Assembly: GCA_026981935.1 (NCBI GenBank)
Contig: JALSIC010000094.1
Location: 1-38,663, forward strand
DNA from: Gammaproteobacteria bacterium
GTDB taxonomy: Bacteria; Pseudomonadota; Gammaproteobacteria; SZUA-140
DNA: 38,663 nt
Reading direction: 5' to 3'
The notes beneath the pieces are model-generated. The model did no database searches and was not told the origin of the DNA. It worked only from the letters and a program-made list of their open reading frames with translations. The position numbers were made by a program, and so were the translations under genes. Each line of letters begins with the position of its first letter. The first letter of the stretch is position 1. Positions 10,277 to 21,902 of the stretch are shown one piece after another.

Positions 10277-10328
10277 TACCGGCTTGCATTTATTCAGGCA
10301 TTATTTTTGCTGAATTTGGAGAAGAGCC

Positions 10329-10643
10329 ATGTACGCGGTTTTCGAGACGGGCGGCAAGCAATACCGGGCGAGCGAGGGAGACGTGATTCGCGTGGAGAAG
10401 ATCGACGCGCCCGAGGGAAAGGTCATCGATATCGACAAGGTGTTGATGGTGGGGGAGGGCAACGATGTTCGCATCGGCACCCCTTACCTGGAAGGCGGCA
10501 AGGTGTCCGCGACGGTGCGGGCCCAGGGCCGGCACAAGAAGATCCGCATCGTGAAATTGCGTCGCCGCAAGCATTCGCGCAAACAGATGGGGCACCGCCA
10601 GGCCTATACCGAGTTGCAGATCACCGCTATTTCAGCCGGCTGA
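10329..10643 (+). CDS. rplU: 50S ribosomal protein L21
   Basis: A 104-residue large-subunit protein that binds 23S rRNA. The sequence starts with the family signature [18 protein letters not shown] and ends in the conserved basic part [20 protein letters not shown] and [19 protein letters not shown] ribosome binding site lies just before the ATG. It is the first gene of the rplU-rpmA-(obgE-proB) unit. Confidence 0.98.
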   Translation: MYAVFETGGKQYRASEGDVIRVEKIDAPEGKVIDIDKVLMVGEGNDVRIGTPYLEGGKVSATVRAQGRHKKIRIVKLRRRKHSRKQMGHRQAYTELQITAISAG

Positions 10644-10681
10644 TGGGTTGATCGGGCTGGCGCAGCAGGAGGAACCGAAAT

Positions 10682-10939
10682 ATGGCACATAAAAAGGCAG
10701 GTGGCAGCAGCCGCAACGGTCGCGAATCGGAATCGAAACGGCTGGGTGTCAAGCGCTTCGGCGGCGAGTGGGTACGGGCCGGCAACATCATCGTGCGTCA
10801 GCGCGGCACGCGTTTCCATCCCGGCGTCAACGTGGGGTGCGGTCACGATCACACGCTCTATGCCAAGGCGGACGGCCGCGTGGTGTTCCAGGTCAAGGGG
10901 CCGAAGAAGCGCAAGTATGTCAGCGTGGTGACCGATTAG
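10682..10939 (+). CDS. rpmA: 50S ribosomal protein L27
   Basis: An 85-residue protein whose N terminus reaches the peptidyl-transferase centre. It begins [16 protein letters not shown] and carries the conserved [14 protein letters not shown]. The ATG follows a strong AGGAGG ribosome binding site. It does not carry the cleavable N-terminal extension found in Firmicutes. It sits 38 bp after rplU and is followed by an intrinsic terminator. Confidence 0.98.
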   Translation: MAHKKAGGSSRNGRESESKRLGVKRFGGEWVRAGNIIVRQRGTRFHPGVNVGCGHDHTLYAKADGRVVFQVKGPKKRKYVSVVTD

Positions 10940-13185
<2,246 letters not shown>

Positions 13186-13231
13186 GGGGTATTCGCGGCC
13201 AGGGACTGCTGCGCGAGGTTTGGTATCAGAA

Positions 13232-13253
13232 AAGCGGCGTTCCCCCGCCTTCT
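13232..13253 (-). terminator. Possible terminator of rpsT
   Basis: On the minus strand a short GC stem (GGCG...CGCC) is followed by CTTTTC. It lies 20 bp past the rpsT stop. The stem is short and the T-run weak, so this is tentative. It could also serve as the end of proB from the other side. Confidence 0.35.
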
Positions 13254-13272
13254 GGTGAACTGGATGTGCCGG

Positions 13273-13539
13273 TCAGCTGTCCATCTTGCGCAGATGGGCG
13301 CTCAGGCGGCTTTTCTGCCGGGCAGCCTTGTTCTTGTGGATGATACCCTTGCGGGCCATCTTGTCGATGACGGGCTCCGCGGCGCGAAACGCGGCTTCAG
13401 CCTGCGCCTTGTCGCCCGCGGCAATGGCCTTGACGACTTTCTTGACCGCGGTGCGCATGCGTGAGCGCATGGCCGCATTGTGTGCCCGGTGTTTTTCCGC
13501 CTGGCGCGCGCGTTTTCTGGCTTGTGGTGAATTGGCCAA
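13273..13539 (-). CDS. rpsT: 30S ribosomal protein S20
   Basis: An 88-residue small-subunit protein that binds the 16S rRNA 5' domain. The sequence is family-typical: [20 protein letters not shown], central [13 protein letters not shown], and the C-terminal [15 protein letters not shown]. The start codon is TTG (minus strand 13539-13537) with an AGGAGT ribosome binding site seven bases upstream. A UUG start is also used by E. coli rpsT, where it takes part in autogenous control by S20. It is transcribed alone, opposite to its neighbours proB and murJ. Confidence 0.97.
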   Translation of the reverse strand: MANSPQARKRARQAEKHRAHNAAMRSRMRTAVKKVVKAIAAGDKAQAEAAFRAAEPVIDKMARKGIIHKNKAARQKSRLSAHLRKMDS

Positions 13540-13587
13540 TGGGAAGACTCCTGTTGCCGAAATTCAAATGTCGAAATGGAAAGCGCG

Positions 13588-13618
13588 ATACTATGCTGAT
13601 TTCAGGATGTTTTGTCAA
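13588..13618 (-). promoter_or_regulatory. rpsT promoter
   Basis: Minus-strand TTGACA (13613-13618) is followed by TAGTAT (13588-13593) after 19 bp; a CATAGT reading gives 17 bp. The GC-rich CGCGC directly after the -10 resembles the discriminator of promoters under stringent control. The rest of the 289-bp gap to murJ is AT-rich near 13720-13775, where a murJ promoter is likely but not resolved. Confidence 0.6.
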
Positions 13619-13828
13619 TCGTCCCATGACATCCCGTGGCGCGATTCTGGCATGGGAGGATGAGCCTTTTGCGTTGCCAGGAGGCCGCTTGTTTAAGCTG
13701 GAAGGCGAGACGTCATCCTGAATCAATTGAGAGCGTGCTGATTAATACTTTGATTTTTATAAAGAATAAAGGATAAAGCCAATCCTGTCCTGGAGAGGTC
13801 CCGGCCAAGCGCCCGTGAGCAGATACCC

Positions 13829-15385
13829 GTGAGCAAGCGATTGTTTCGATCCACCGTCACCGTGGGTGGCATGACGGGCATTTCCCGCATCCTGGGGCTG
13901 GTGCGCGACATCGTCATCGCCCGGGCCTTCGGGGCCGGGATGGGGGCCGATGCCTTTTTCGTCGCCTTCAAGATCCCCAACTTCCTGCGTCGCCTCTTTG
14001 CGGAAGGGGCCTTTTCCCAGGCCTTCGTGCCCGTGCTCTCCGAATACAAGACCCGTCGTGACCATGCCGAGGTCCGGCGCCTGGTGGACAACGTCGTGGG
14101 GGTGCTGGGCGGTGTCCTGTTTCTGGTGACCCTGCTGGGCGTGCTGGCCGCACCCCTGCTGGTGATGATCTTCGCGCCGGGTTTCCTCCAGGACCAGGCC
14201 AAGTTCGATCTGGCGTCGGCCATGATCCGGGTCACCTTCCCTTATATTCTCTTCATTTCATTGACCGCGCTCGCGGGAGGCATCCTCAATGCCTATGGCC
14301 GCTTTGCCGTGCCTGCCTTTACGCCCGCGCTGCTCAATCTGTGTCTCATTGCGGCGGTATTGTGGCTCGCGCCACGCCTGGCGGAGCCGGTCACGGCGCT
14401 CGCCTGGGGCGTGCTGCTGGCGGGGGGAGTGCAGCTTGCCTTCCAGCTGCCCTATCTCCGCTCGCTGGGTCTGCTCCCCCGGCCGCGCCTGGGGTTGCGT
14501 CACGAGGGTGTGCGGCGCGTGGCGCGTCTCATGGTGCCGGGGATCGTGGGCTCCTCCGTGGCACAGATCAATCTGCTCCTCGACACCCTCATCGCCTCTT
14601 TTCTTGTGACCGGCAGCGTGAGCTGGCTTTATTTCTCCGACCGGCTGGTGGAGTTTCCCCTGGGCGTGTTCGGCATCGCCCTGGCCACGGTGATCCTGCC
14701 GGCACTTTCCCGCCGCCACGCGGAGGATGCGCCCGAGGCCTTTTTTGCCACCCTGGACTGGGCCCTGCGCCTGGTGATGGTCATCGCCGTGCCGGCCGCG
14801 GTGGCCTTGATGGCGCTTGCGGGTCCCATGCTGGTGACCCTTTTTCACTACGGCGCCTTTGACCTGGAGGACGTGGCCATGGCGCGTCTGAGTCTCATGG
14901 CCTATGCCCTGGGATTGCTGGGATTCATTCTGGTGAAGGTGCTGGCGCCGGGTTTTTATGCCCGCCAGGACACCCGCACGCCGGTGCGCGTGGCCATCGC
15001 CGCCCTGGTGGCCAACATGGTGCTCAATGTCGTTTTCGTGGTGCCCATGGTGTACTGGGATGTGCCTGGGCCCCATGCCGGCCTTGCACTGGCCACTTCG
15101 CTGGCCGCCTTCCTCAATGCCGGGCTGCTGCTGCAGCGCCTGCGACGCGATGCGGGTTTCCGGCCGGCACCGGGGTGGGGCGGCCTGCTGGGCCGGATCG
15201 CGACGGCCAGCCTGGTCATGGGACTTCTCTTGTGGGGCCTGGGCGGAGACCTCGAGCGCTGGGCCGCGTGGTCCTGGGCCGGTCGTGCGGCAGCGCTGGC
15301 GGGACTGGTAGCAGCCGGGGGGGCGGTTTATTTCCTGGTGTTGCGTCTGAGTGGCGTGGAAGTGCGTGCCCTGTTGAAGCAGTGA
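13829..15385 (+). CDS. murJ: Lipid II flippase MurJ
   Basis: Inner-membrane MOP-superfamily protein that flips lipid II to the periplasm for peptidoglycan synthesis. It is 518 residues and almost entirely hydrophobic helices, fitting the 14-helix family. The N terminus holds the conserved TGISRILGLVRDIVIARAFGAG and ADAFFVAFKIPNFLRRLFAE with GAFSQAFVPVLSEYK, all typical of MurJ/MviN. The start is GTG. It heads a same-strand run murJ-ribF-ileS-lspA-ispH. The gap of 153 bp to ribF contains no gene. Confidence 0.96.
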   Translation: MSKRLFRSTVTVGGMTGISRILGLVRDIVIARAFGAGMGADAFFVAFKIPNFLRRLFAEGAFSQAFVPVLSEYKTRRDHAEVRRLVDNVVGVLGGVLFLVTLLGVLAAPLLVMIFAPGFLQDQAKFDLASAMIRVTFPYILFISLTALAGGILNAYGRFAVPAFTPALLNLCLIAAVLWLAPRLAEPVTALAWGVLLAGGVQLAFQLPYLRSLGLLPRPRLGLRHEGVRRVARLMVPGIVGSSVAQINLLLDTLIASFLVTGSVSWLYFSDRLVEFPLGVFGIALATVILPALSRRHAEDAPEAFFATLDWALRLVMVIAVPAAVALMALAGPMLVTLFHYGAFDLEDVAMARLSLMAYALGLLGFILVKVLAPGFYARQDTRTPVRVAIAALVANMVLNVVFVVPMVYWDVPGPHAGLALATSLAAFLNAGLLLQRLRRDAGFRPAPGWGGLLGRIATASLVMGLLLWGLGGDLERWAAWSWAGRAAALAGLVAAGGAVYFLVLRLSGVEVRALLKQ

Positions 15386-15538
15386 GGGAAGAACTGAAAG
15401 CAGAAGCAGGGGCGCCGGGTGTGGCCGGCAAGGGTGGTATAATGCCCGGCCTGTGTCGCGGGGGCGCAAGTGACACTCAGACGAACGGGTATGGTGACCG
15501 GGAAGAGCGCTGGCAATAAAACTGGTACAGAATCGGCA

Positions 15539-16537
15539 ATGGAACTGATAAGGGGGCATTACAATCTGCGGGCGCGTCATCGGGGCTGTGCCGTGACCAT
15601 CGGCAACTTCGATGGTGTCCATCTGGGTCATCAGGCGGTGCTGGGTCAGCTCTCGGAGAAGGCGGTGGAACTGGGGCTGGCCACGGCGGTGGTGACCTTC
15701 GAGCCCCATCCGCAGGAGTATTTCGCCGCCGAGGCGGCTCCCCCGCGCCTCACCCGCCTGCGGGAAAAGGTCCAGATCCTGCGCCGCTACGCGGTGGACC
15801 GCGTGCTGGTGTTGCGCTTCAACGGGGAACTGGCCCGGATGTCCGCCGAGGCTTTCGTTCATCGCATCCTCATCGCCGGACTCGGTGTGCGTTATCTGGT
15901 GGTGGGCGACGATTTCCGCTTCGGCCATCGACGACGGGGCGATATCACATTGCTGCGCGATCTGGGGCGACGGCATGGCTTTCAGGTGGTCAACATGCAC
16001 ACCTTCGAGATCGACGGTGCCCGCGTGAGCAGCACGCGCATCCGCGAGGCCCTGCAGGCCGGCGCCCTGGGCACGGCAGAGAAGCTTCTGGGACGCTGTT
16101 ACCGCATCTCTGGCCGGGTCGTGCAGGGGGAGCGGCGCGGCCGCGCACTGGGATTTCCCACCGCCAATATCCATGTCCATGGTCCGCTGGCCGGTCCCTG
16201 CAGCACGGCCCGCCTGCCTTTGCGGGGGGTGTATGCGGTGGATGTCTTCGGCCTGCAGACCGAGCCCTGGCGCGGCGTGGCCAACATCGGCTTCAGGCCC
16301 ACGGTGGATGGTCGCCGCTGTCTCCTGGAAGTGCATCTGCTGGATTTTCAGGGTGACCTCTATGGCCGGCACCTGCAGGTGGAGTTCCTCAAGAAGCTGC
16401 GGGACGAGCATCGCTTCGATTCACTGGCGGCTCTCGAGAAACAGATTGCCCGGGATGTCGCCCAGGCACGCGAGTTCTTTGCGCGCGAGCCCCGGCCGGT
16501 GGACCGGCTCCCGGCCACGGCCCGGGTGGATGCCTGA
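15539..16537 (+). CDS. ribF: Bifunctional riboflavin kinase / FAD synthetase
   Basis: Converts riboflavin to FMN and FMN to FAD. The N-terminal FAD synthetase domain has VTIGNFDGVHLGHQAVL near residue 20 and the nucleotidyl-transferase part VSSTRIREALQAG. The C-terminal flavokinase domain has GRALGFPTANI and GVANIGFRPTVDG with LEVHLLDFQGDLYG. The kinase domain carries a small insertion (GPLAGPCSTARLPLRG) between the conserved PTANI and GVYAV motifs. I use the ATG at 15539 (332 residues) because the sequence upstream of it is not conserved-looking. No FMN riboswitch was seen in front. Confidence 0.94.
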   Translation: MELIRGHYNLRARHRGCAVTIGNFDGVHLGHQAVLGQLSEKAVELGLATAVVTFEPHPQEYFAAEAAPPRLTRLREKVQILRRYAVDRVLVLRFNGELARMSAEAFVHRILIAGLGVRYLVVGDDFRFGHRRRGDITLLRDLGRRHGFQVVNMHTFEIDGARVSSTRIREALQAGALGTAEKLLGRCYRISGRVVQGERRGRALGFPTANIHVHGPLAGPCSTARLPLRGVYAVDVFGLQTEPWRGVANIGFRPTVDGRRCLLEVHLLDFQGDLYGRHLQVEFLKKLRDEHRFDSLAALEKQIARDVAQAREFFAREPRPVDRLPATARVDA

Positions 16538-16640
16538 TACAGCCTCACCGGCGGAGGATCTGCCGGATCAGAGAGAGGAAGCGGAGGGACGGATGCGCCA
16601 GGGCGGCGTCTGATCAGCAATATCCCTGAGGACAACAAGC

Positions 16641-19460
16641 ATGACCGATTACAAGAAGACCCTCAATCTGCCGCGCACGGCCTTTGCAATGAAAGCCAAT
16701 CTCGCCCAGCGCGAGCCCGGTTTCATCAAGGCGTGGGAGGAAATGCGGCTCTACGAACGCCTGCGCGAGGCCCGTGCCGGGGCGCCCAGGTTCGTGCTGC
16801 ACGACGGTCCGCCCTATGCCAACGGCGAGATCCACATTGGCCATGCCGTCAACAAGGTGCTCAAGGACATCATTGTCAAGGCCAAGACCCTTTCCGGCTA
16901 TGACGCACCCTATGTACCCGGCTGGGACTGCCACGGCCTACCCATCGAACTCAACGTGGAGAAGAAGATCGGCAAGCCGGGTATCAAGGTGGATGCCGCT
17001 GCCTTCCGCCAGGCCTGCCGCGACTATGCCGCGCGCCAGGTGGCGCGCCAGCGTGAGGACTTCCGGCGCCTCGGGGTCCTGGGTGACTGGACGCATCCCT
17101 ATCTCACCATGGATCCCCGCTTTGAGGCGGATATCATCCGTGCCCTGGGGCGCATCATCGCCAAGGGGCACCTGCACAAGGGGTACAAGCCCGTGCACTG
17201 GTGCAGCGATTGCGGCTCGGCCCTGGCGGAGGCGGAAGTGGAATACGCCGAACGCACCTCGCCGGCCATCGATGTGCGTTTCGAGGTGCTGGACGAGGAA
17301 TCCTGCCTGGCGCGATGCCACCACGTGCCAGGGCACGAGGGTCGTGGTTCCCTGTCGGTGGTGATCTGGACCACAACACCCTGGACATTGCCTGCCAATC
17401 AGGCCGTGGCGCTCAATCCGGACTTTGATTACGTGATCGTGCAGTGCGAGACGGAGCGCGGTCATGAGCGCCTGCTGCTGGCCGATGCCCTGCTCAAGGA
17501 TGTGATGCTGCGCTATGGTATCGAGGACTATCACGTGATTGCCTATTGCAAGGGCAGTGATCTCGAGGGGGTCAAGCTCCGCCATCCCTTCTACGAACGC
17601 GAGGTGCCCATCATTCTCGGCGAGCACGTCACTGCCGAGAGCGGTACCGGCGCGGTGCATACGGCGCCCGGCCATGGCCAGGAGGACTATGTGGCGGGCA
17701 GCCGCTATGGCCTGCCGGTGGACAACCCCGTGGATGGTGAGGGACGTTTCCTTCCGGAAACCCCTCTGTTCGGGGGGCAGCATGTATTCAGCGCCAACGA
17801 CCGGATCATCGAGGCGCTCAAGGCGCGGGGAGCCCTGCTCCACGAGGCGGCCCTGCAGCACAGCTATCCCCACTGCTGGCGCCACAAGACGCCCATCATC
17901 TTCCGCGCCACGCCCCAGTGGTTCATCAGCATGGATCAGGCCGGCTTGCGCGAGGCGGCACTGGATGCCATCCGAGAGGTACGCTGGATGCCCGAGTGGG
18001 GCCAGGCGCGTATCGAGGGGATGGTGGCCGGGCGTCCCGACTGGTGTATCTCCCGGCAGCGTACCTGGGGGGTGCCCCTGTCCCTGTTCGTGCACCGGCG
18101 CTCGGGCGAGCTGCACCCGCGCACCGCCGAGCTGCTGGAGGCCGTGGCACAGCGGGTGGAGGTTCACGGCATCGATGCCTGGTTTGCGCTGGATCCCGAG
18201 GAATTGCTGGGAGATGAGGCCGGCGACTACGAGAAAGTGAACGACACCCTGGATGTGTGGTTCGACTCCGGTGTCACCCATTTCTGCGTTCTGCGCCGCA
18301 ATCCGGCACTCGACTGGCCTGCCGATCTCTACCTGGAAGGGTCTGACCAGCACCGCGGCTGGTTCCAGTCCTCTCTGCTCACGGGCGTGGCCATGGATGG
18401 CAGGGCACCCTACCGGGCCGTGCTCACCCATGGCTTCACCGTGGACGCCAAGGGGCGCAAGATGTCCAAGTCCCTGGGGAATGTCGTGGCCCCGCAGCAG
18501 GTGGTCAATACCCTGGGGGCGGACGTCCTGCGCTTGTGGGTGGCGGCCACGGACTACCGCGGGGAGATGAGTGTCTCGGACAAGATACTCGAGCGCATGG
18601 CCGATGCCTATCGGCGCATGCGCAACACCGCCCGCTTTCTGCTGGCCAACCTGAACGGTTTCGATCCCGCCACGGACCTGCTGCCCGCCGGATCACTGCT
18701 GGCCCTGGACCGCTGGGCGGTGGCGCGCGCCGGCCGGCTTCAGGGAGAGTTGCGGCGGGCCTATGATGCCTATGAGTTCCACCAGGTCTATCAGCGCATT
18801 CACAATTTCTGCGCCGTGGACATGGGGGCTTTCTATCTGGACATCATCAAGGATCGCCAGTACACCACCCCGGCGGCGAGCCGGGCGCGGCGTTCGGCGC
18901 AGAGTGCGATGTATCACGTGATCGAGGCCCTGGTGCGCTGGCTCGCGCCCGTTCTGAGCTTCACCGCGGAGGATATCTGGCGCCACATGCCGGGGAAGCG
19001 CGGTGACTCCGTGTTCCTGGATACATGGTATGAACCGGTCGAGGACTTCCCGGGCCTTGTCGGGTCCGAGGAGATGGACTTCTCGTTCTGGGATGAGGTG
19101 ATCGCGGTGCGTGAGGCGGTGAGCCGGGAACTGGAGCGCGTCCGGGTGGCGGGGGAAATCGGGTCTTCGCTGGATGCCGAAGTGGATCTCTTTTGCGATC
19201 CGCGCCGATACGAACTGCTGGCGCGCCTGGGGGACGAGCTGCGTTTCGTGCTTATCACCTCGGAGGCGCGTGTGCATCGGCGGGAGGGTGTGGCCGCGGA
19301 TGACGGTCTGCGGATCGAGGTCAGGCGCTCCCCCCACGAAAAATGCGTGCGCTGCTGGCACCGTCGCCCCGACGTCGGGTCGGATGCACAGCATCCCCAA
19401 TTGTGCGGGCGATGTGTGCGCAATCTGTCCGGCCCGGGCGAGAACCGCCGTTTTGCCTGA
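16641..19460 (+). CDS. ileS: Isoleucyl-tRNA synthetase
   Basis: Class I aminoacyl-tRNA synthetase charging tRNA-Ile, with an editing domain that removes valine. At 939 residues it matches the E. coli enzyme. Visible signatures are the HIGH motif in [13 protein letters not shown], the editing-domain region [15 protein letters not shown] and [15 protein letters not shown], the KMSKS motif in [10 protein letters not shown], the tRNA-binding helical domain with LDRWAVARA, and a C-terminal zinc site with Cys pairs in [10 protein letters not shown] and [14 protein letters not shown] ribosome binding site precedes the ATG. Confidence 0.98.
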   Translation: MTDYKKTLNLPRTAFAMKANLAQREPGFIKAWEEMRLYERLREARAGAPRFVLHDGPPYANGEIHIGHAVNKVLKDIIVKAKTLSGYDAPYVPGWDCHGLPIELNVEKKIGKPGIKVDAAAFRQACRDYAARQVARQREDFRRLGVLGDWTHPYLTMDPRFEADIIRALGRIIAKGHLHKGYKPVHWCSDCGSALAEAEVEYAERTSPAIDVRFEVLDEESCLARCHHVPGHEGRGSLSVVIWTTTPWTLPANQAVALNPDFDYVIVQCETERGHERLLLADALLKDVMLRYGIEDYHVIAYCKGSDLEGVKLRHPFYEREVPIILGEHVTAESGTGAVHTAPGHGQEDYVAGSRYGLPVDNPVDGEGRFLPETPLFGGQHVFSANDRIIEALKARGALLHEAALQHSYPHCWRHKTPIIFRATPQWFISMDQAGLREAALDAIREVRWMPEWGQARIEGMVAGRPDWCISRQRTWGVPLSLFVHRRSGELHPRTAELLEAVAQRVEVHGIDAWFALDPEELLGDEAGDYEKVNDTLDVWFDSGVTHFCVLRRNPALDWPADLYLEGSDQHRGWFQSSLLTGVAMDGRAPYRAVLTHGFTVDAKGRKMSKSLGNVVAPQQVVNTLGADVLRLWVAATDYRGEMSVSDKILERMADAYRRMRNTARFLLANLNGFDPATDLLPAGSLLALDRWAVARAGRLQGELRRAYDAYEFHQVYQRIHNFCAVDMGAFYLDIIKDRQYTTPAASRARRSAQSAMYHVIEALVRWLAPVLSFTAEDIWRHMPGKRGDSVFLDTWYEPVEDFPGLVGSEEMDFSFWDEVIAVREAVSRELERVRVAGEIGSSLDAEVDLFCDPRRYELLARLGDELRFVLITSEARVHRREGVAADDGLRIEVRRSPHEKCVRCWHRRPDVGSDAQHPQLCGRCVRNLSGPGENRRFA

Positions 19461-19508
19461 GCAAATACCGGTATCAGCGACGGCAGAACAGGAGGACGTC
19501 TTTCGAGG

Positions 19509-19988
19509 ATGAAAAAGCCGGGTGCAAAATGGTTGTGGCTGAGCGCGGCTGTGCTGGCCCTTGACCAGATGAGCAAGGCCGCGGCCAGTGCGTGGCTCAT
19601 GCTGCACGAGCCGAAGCCCTTGCTGCCTTTTTTGAATCTGACCCTGATGCACAACGAGGGCGCGGCGTTCAGCTTTCTCAGCGAGGCGGGAGGCTGGCAG
19701 CGCTGGTTTCTGACCATTGTCGCCCTGGCGGTGAGCGCCGTGATCCTGTGGTGGCTGCTGCGTCTGCCGCCCGGGCAGAAAATGCTGTCGGCGGCGCTGG
19801 CGCTGGTGCTGGGCGGTGCCCTGGGCAATGCCTGGGATCGTGTACAATTGGGTTACGTGGTGGATTTCATCGACGTCTATTATGAGCGCTGGCACTGGCC
19901 TGCCTTCAACGTCGCTGATTCCGCCATCACCATCGGTGCAGTGCTGCTCATCATCGACAGCCTGCGCAGCCACAAACGGAGAGACTGA
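19509..19988 (+). CDS. lspA: Lipoprotein signal peptidase (signal peptidase II)
   Basis: Inner-membrane aspartic protease that removes signal peptides from lipid-modified prolipoproteins. It has four hydrophobic segments in 159 residues. Conserved motifs are LDQMSKAAA near the N terminus, [31 protein letters not shown] and [11 protein letters not shown]; the two catalytic Asp are in VVDFID and VADS. It is 48 bp after ileS and 2 bp before ispH, a compact operon. Confidence 0.97.
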   Translation: MKKPGAKWLWLSAAVLALDQMSKAAASAWLMLHEPKPLLPFLNLTLMHNEGAAFSFLSEAGGWQRWFLTIVALAVSAVILWWLLRLPPGQKMLSAALALVLGGALGNAWDRVQLGYVVDFIDVYYERWHWPAFNVADSAITIGAVLLIIDSLRSHKRRD

Positions 19989-19990
19989 AC

Positions 19991-20965
19991 ATGCAAATCT
20001 ATCTGGCCAATCCGCGCGGTTTCTGCGCCGGCGTCAATCGTGCCATCGAGATCGTGGAACAGGTGCTGGCCCGGTATGGGCCGCCGGTCTATGTGCGCCA
20101 TGAGGTGGTGCACAACCGCTTCGTGGTGGATTGTCTGCGGGACCAGGGTGCGGTCTTCGTGGAGGAACTGGACGAGGTGCCCGCCGGCTGCCCCGTCATC
20201 TTCAGTGCCCATGGGGTTTCCCAGGCCGTGCGCCGGGCCGCCGCGGCGCGGAGGCTGCGGGTCTTCGATGCCACCTGTCCCCTGGTGACCAAGGTGCATC
20301 TGGAGGTGGCGCGTCACCGCGATGCCGGGCGCGAGTGTGTCCTCATCGGCCATTCGGGGCATCCCGAGGTGGAAGGGACACTGGGTCAATACGAGGGCGA
20401 GGGTGCGCCACGCATGTATCTGGTGGAGTCCGAGGCGGACGTCGCGCAACTGGAGGTGCGTGATCCGGACAGGCTCGCCTATGTCACCCAGACCACGCTC
20501 TCCGTGGACGATACCGCGGGCATCATCGCTGCCCTGCGACGCCGGTTTCCCACCATCGTGGGGCCGCGCAAGGATGACATCTGTTATGCCACCCAGAACC
20601 GCCAGGACGCGGTAAAGCACCTGGCAGGACGCTGTGAGCTGGTCCTCGTGGTGGGATCGGCCAACAGTTCCAACTCCAACCGTCTGCGGGAGATCGCCGA
20701 GCGCTGTGGCGCCCGTGCCCATCTCATCGACGATGCGGGCGAGATCCGGCGCGAATGGCTGGCCGGCGCGGCGGCCGTGGGCGTGACTGCCGGTGCTTCC
20801 GTGCCCGAGGTGCTGGTCCGGCAAGTGATCGAGAGGCTGTGTGACTGGGGAGGCAGCGAGGTCATCGAACTCGCCGGCCAGGAAGAAGATATCGTTTTCT
20901 CCTTGCCGCGGGAATTGCAGAATGTGCCTGCGGCCAGGGGCGTCGCCGGGACAGAAGGCAGATGA
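19991..20965 (+). CDS. ispH: 4-hydroxy-3-methylbut-2-enyl diphosphate reductase
   Basis: Last enzyme of the MEP isoprenoid pathway: it makes IPP and DMAPP using a [4Fe-4S] cluster. The three cluster Cys are in [24 protein letters not shown] and [11 protein letters not shown]. The substrate-binding motifs [18 protein letters not shown] and [10 protein letters not shown] are present. At 324 residues it is close to the E. coli 316. In E. coli and Pseudomonas the peptidyl-prolyl isomerase gene fkpB lies between lspA and ispH; here it is absent and the two genes are only 2 bp apart. It converges with the pilin operon. Confidence 0.97.
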   Translation: MQIYLANPRGFCAGVNRAIEIVEQVLARYGPPVYVRHEVVHNRFVVDCLRDQGAVFVEELDEVPAGCPVIFSAHGVSQAVRRAAAARRLRVFDATCPLVTKVHLEVARHRDAGRECVLIGHSGHPEVEGTLGQYEGEGAPRMYLVESEADVAQLEVRDPDRLAYVTQTTLSVDDTAGIIAALRRRFPTIVGPRKDDICYATQNRQDAVKHLAGRCELVLVVGSANSSNSNRLREIAERCGARAHLIDDAGEIRREWLAGAAAVGVTAGASVPEVLVRQVIERLCDWGGSEVIELAGQEEDIVFSLPRELQNVPAARGVAGTEGR

Positions 20966-21080
20966 CGGGCCCAGGCGCGCCTCCGGCGTGAAGGTGGAGT
21001 GCGCCGCTCCTCTCCTGTACAGGAAGGAAGAGGTTGCGTGGCAGCATGACGGAAGGGGAGTCTTGGGATGCTTGCCAGGG

Positions 21081-21485
21081 TTACCAGGCGCTCGCTGGCG
21101 TCTTGACGCCTCGCGAGTCCAGCGTCAAGGGTCCGTCATCGTGCTGGGGCGAGGAGGCCGGCGGCGTTGCGGTGAGCTTGACGCAGGCATCGATGCCCGA
21201 ACCGCAAGCCGCTGCCGTGATGTTGTAGAATCCTTCGGGTGAGGTGGTATCCGCCGACAGTGCCGCAAGATTGGTGGTATAGGTGTTGTTCTCTGTGAAA
21301 TAACGTTCCTGTTTGGCCATGATGTCCATCAACGCGGACTGTGCATCGGCTCGACGTGCCTTGGTGACGCTCTCATTGTATGCTGGAACTGCGATGGCTG
21401 CCAGGATGCCGATGATGGTGATGACGATCACCAGCTCGACCAATGTGAAACCCCACGTGTTTTTCACAGTATGTCTCATATGCAT
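21081..21485 (-). CDS. pilE: Type IV minor pilin PilE
   Basis: A 134-residue prepilin. A short basic leader ends at the prepilin peptidase site before Phe (WG|FTLVELVIVITIIGILAAI), with Glu at mature position 5. The N-terminal hydrophobic helix is followed by a small globular domain with two Cys (AAACGSGIDACVKL) that may form the C-terminal disulfide loop. The ATG at 21485 is used because GGAGGAG lies seven bases upstream. It is the last gene of the minor pilin operon, 35 bp after the preceding gene, as pilE is in Pseudomonas. No terminator was recognised between it and the convergent ispH. Confidence 0.9.
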   Translation of the reverse strand: MHMRHTVKNTWGFTLVELVIVITIIGILAAIAVPAYNESVTKARRADAQSALMDIMAKQERYFTENNTYTTNLAALSADTTSPEGFYNITAAACGSGIDACVKLTATPPASSPQHDDGPLTLDSRGVKTPASAW

Positions 21486-21520
21486 GATCGTCTCCTCCAA
21501 CGTGTACTGTCAGGGTGCTT

Positions 21521-21865
21521 TTAGCGGCCCGGAAAGTGCTGCCGGTAGTCATCCGGCAGGACCCAGATCTCGCTGACCATGGGCCTGCCGCTGCGGCTCT
21601 GGCCCAGCGTCGCGCCCACTTTCATACCCGGTCGCAGGCTGTTGACGGTGCCGAACTCGGTGTGCAGTGTGTGCACCTTCACGTTGCCGGGCAGGACCAG
21701 TTGCAGATCGCCGATCACGATGAGACTGCGGCTGTGGTCCAGGCGGTCGAGCGTACCGATGAAGCGAAAGCTCTGCGGGTAGTAAGCGGGAAGCTTTGTC
21801 GCATGCGCGTCAGCGAGCAGTATCAGGCTCAGCGCGACGACGATACCCATGTGTTTCAGGTTCAT
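21521..21865 (-). CDS. Small secreted protein in the PilY2 position
   Basis: A 114-residue protein with a clear signal peptide (about residues 1-22, ending ADAHA). The mature part is beta-rich: FRFIGTLDRLDHSRSLIVIG, LVLPGNVKVHTL, LRPGMKVGATL, SEIWVLP. It occupies the slot between pilY1 and pilE where Pseudomonas has pilY2, whose product is about the same size, so an accessory role in pilus assembly is inferred from position. The alternation of a G-x-hydrophobic strand, an expected-value strand and an LRPGMKVGA turn is like one unit of DUF5666-type proteins, though that is only a visual resemblance. A strong AAGGAGG ribosome binding site supports the start. Confidence 0.75.
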   Translation of the reverse strand: MNLKHMGIVVALSLILLADAHATKLPAYYPQSFRFIGTLDRLDHSRSLIVIGDLQLVLPGNVKVHTLHTEFGTVNSLRPGMKVGATLGQSRSGRPMVSEIWVLPDDYRQHFPGR

Positions 21866-21902
21866 TGGTTCTTCCTCCTTGTAAGAAAGCGACTCATCTC
21901 TC

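Noticed and set aside
14258-16411. Minus-strand open frame of 717 codons opposite murJ and ribF
   Set aside because: Runs across two real genes and their gap; His/Gln/Arg-rich product typical of an antisense frame in GC-rich DNA.
16938-18431. Minus-strand open frame of 497 codons opposite ileS
   Set aside because: Antisense shadow of the isoleucyl-tRNA synthetase gene.
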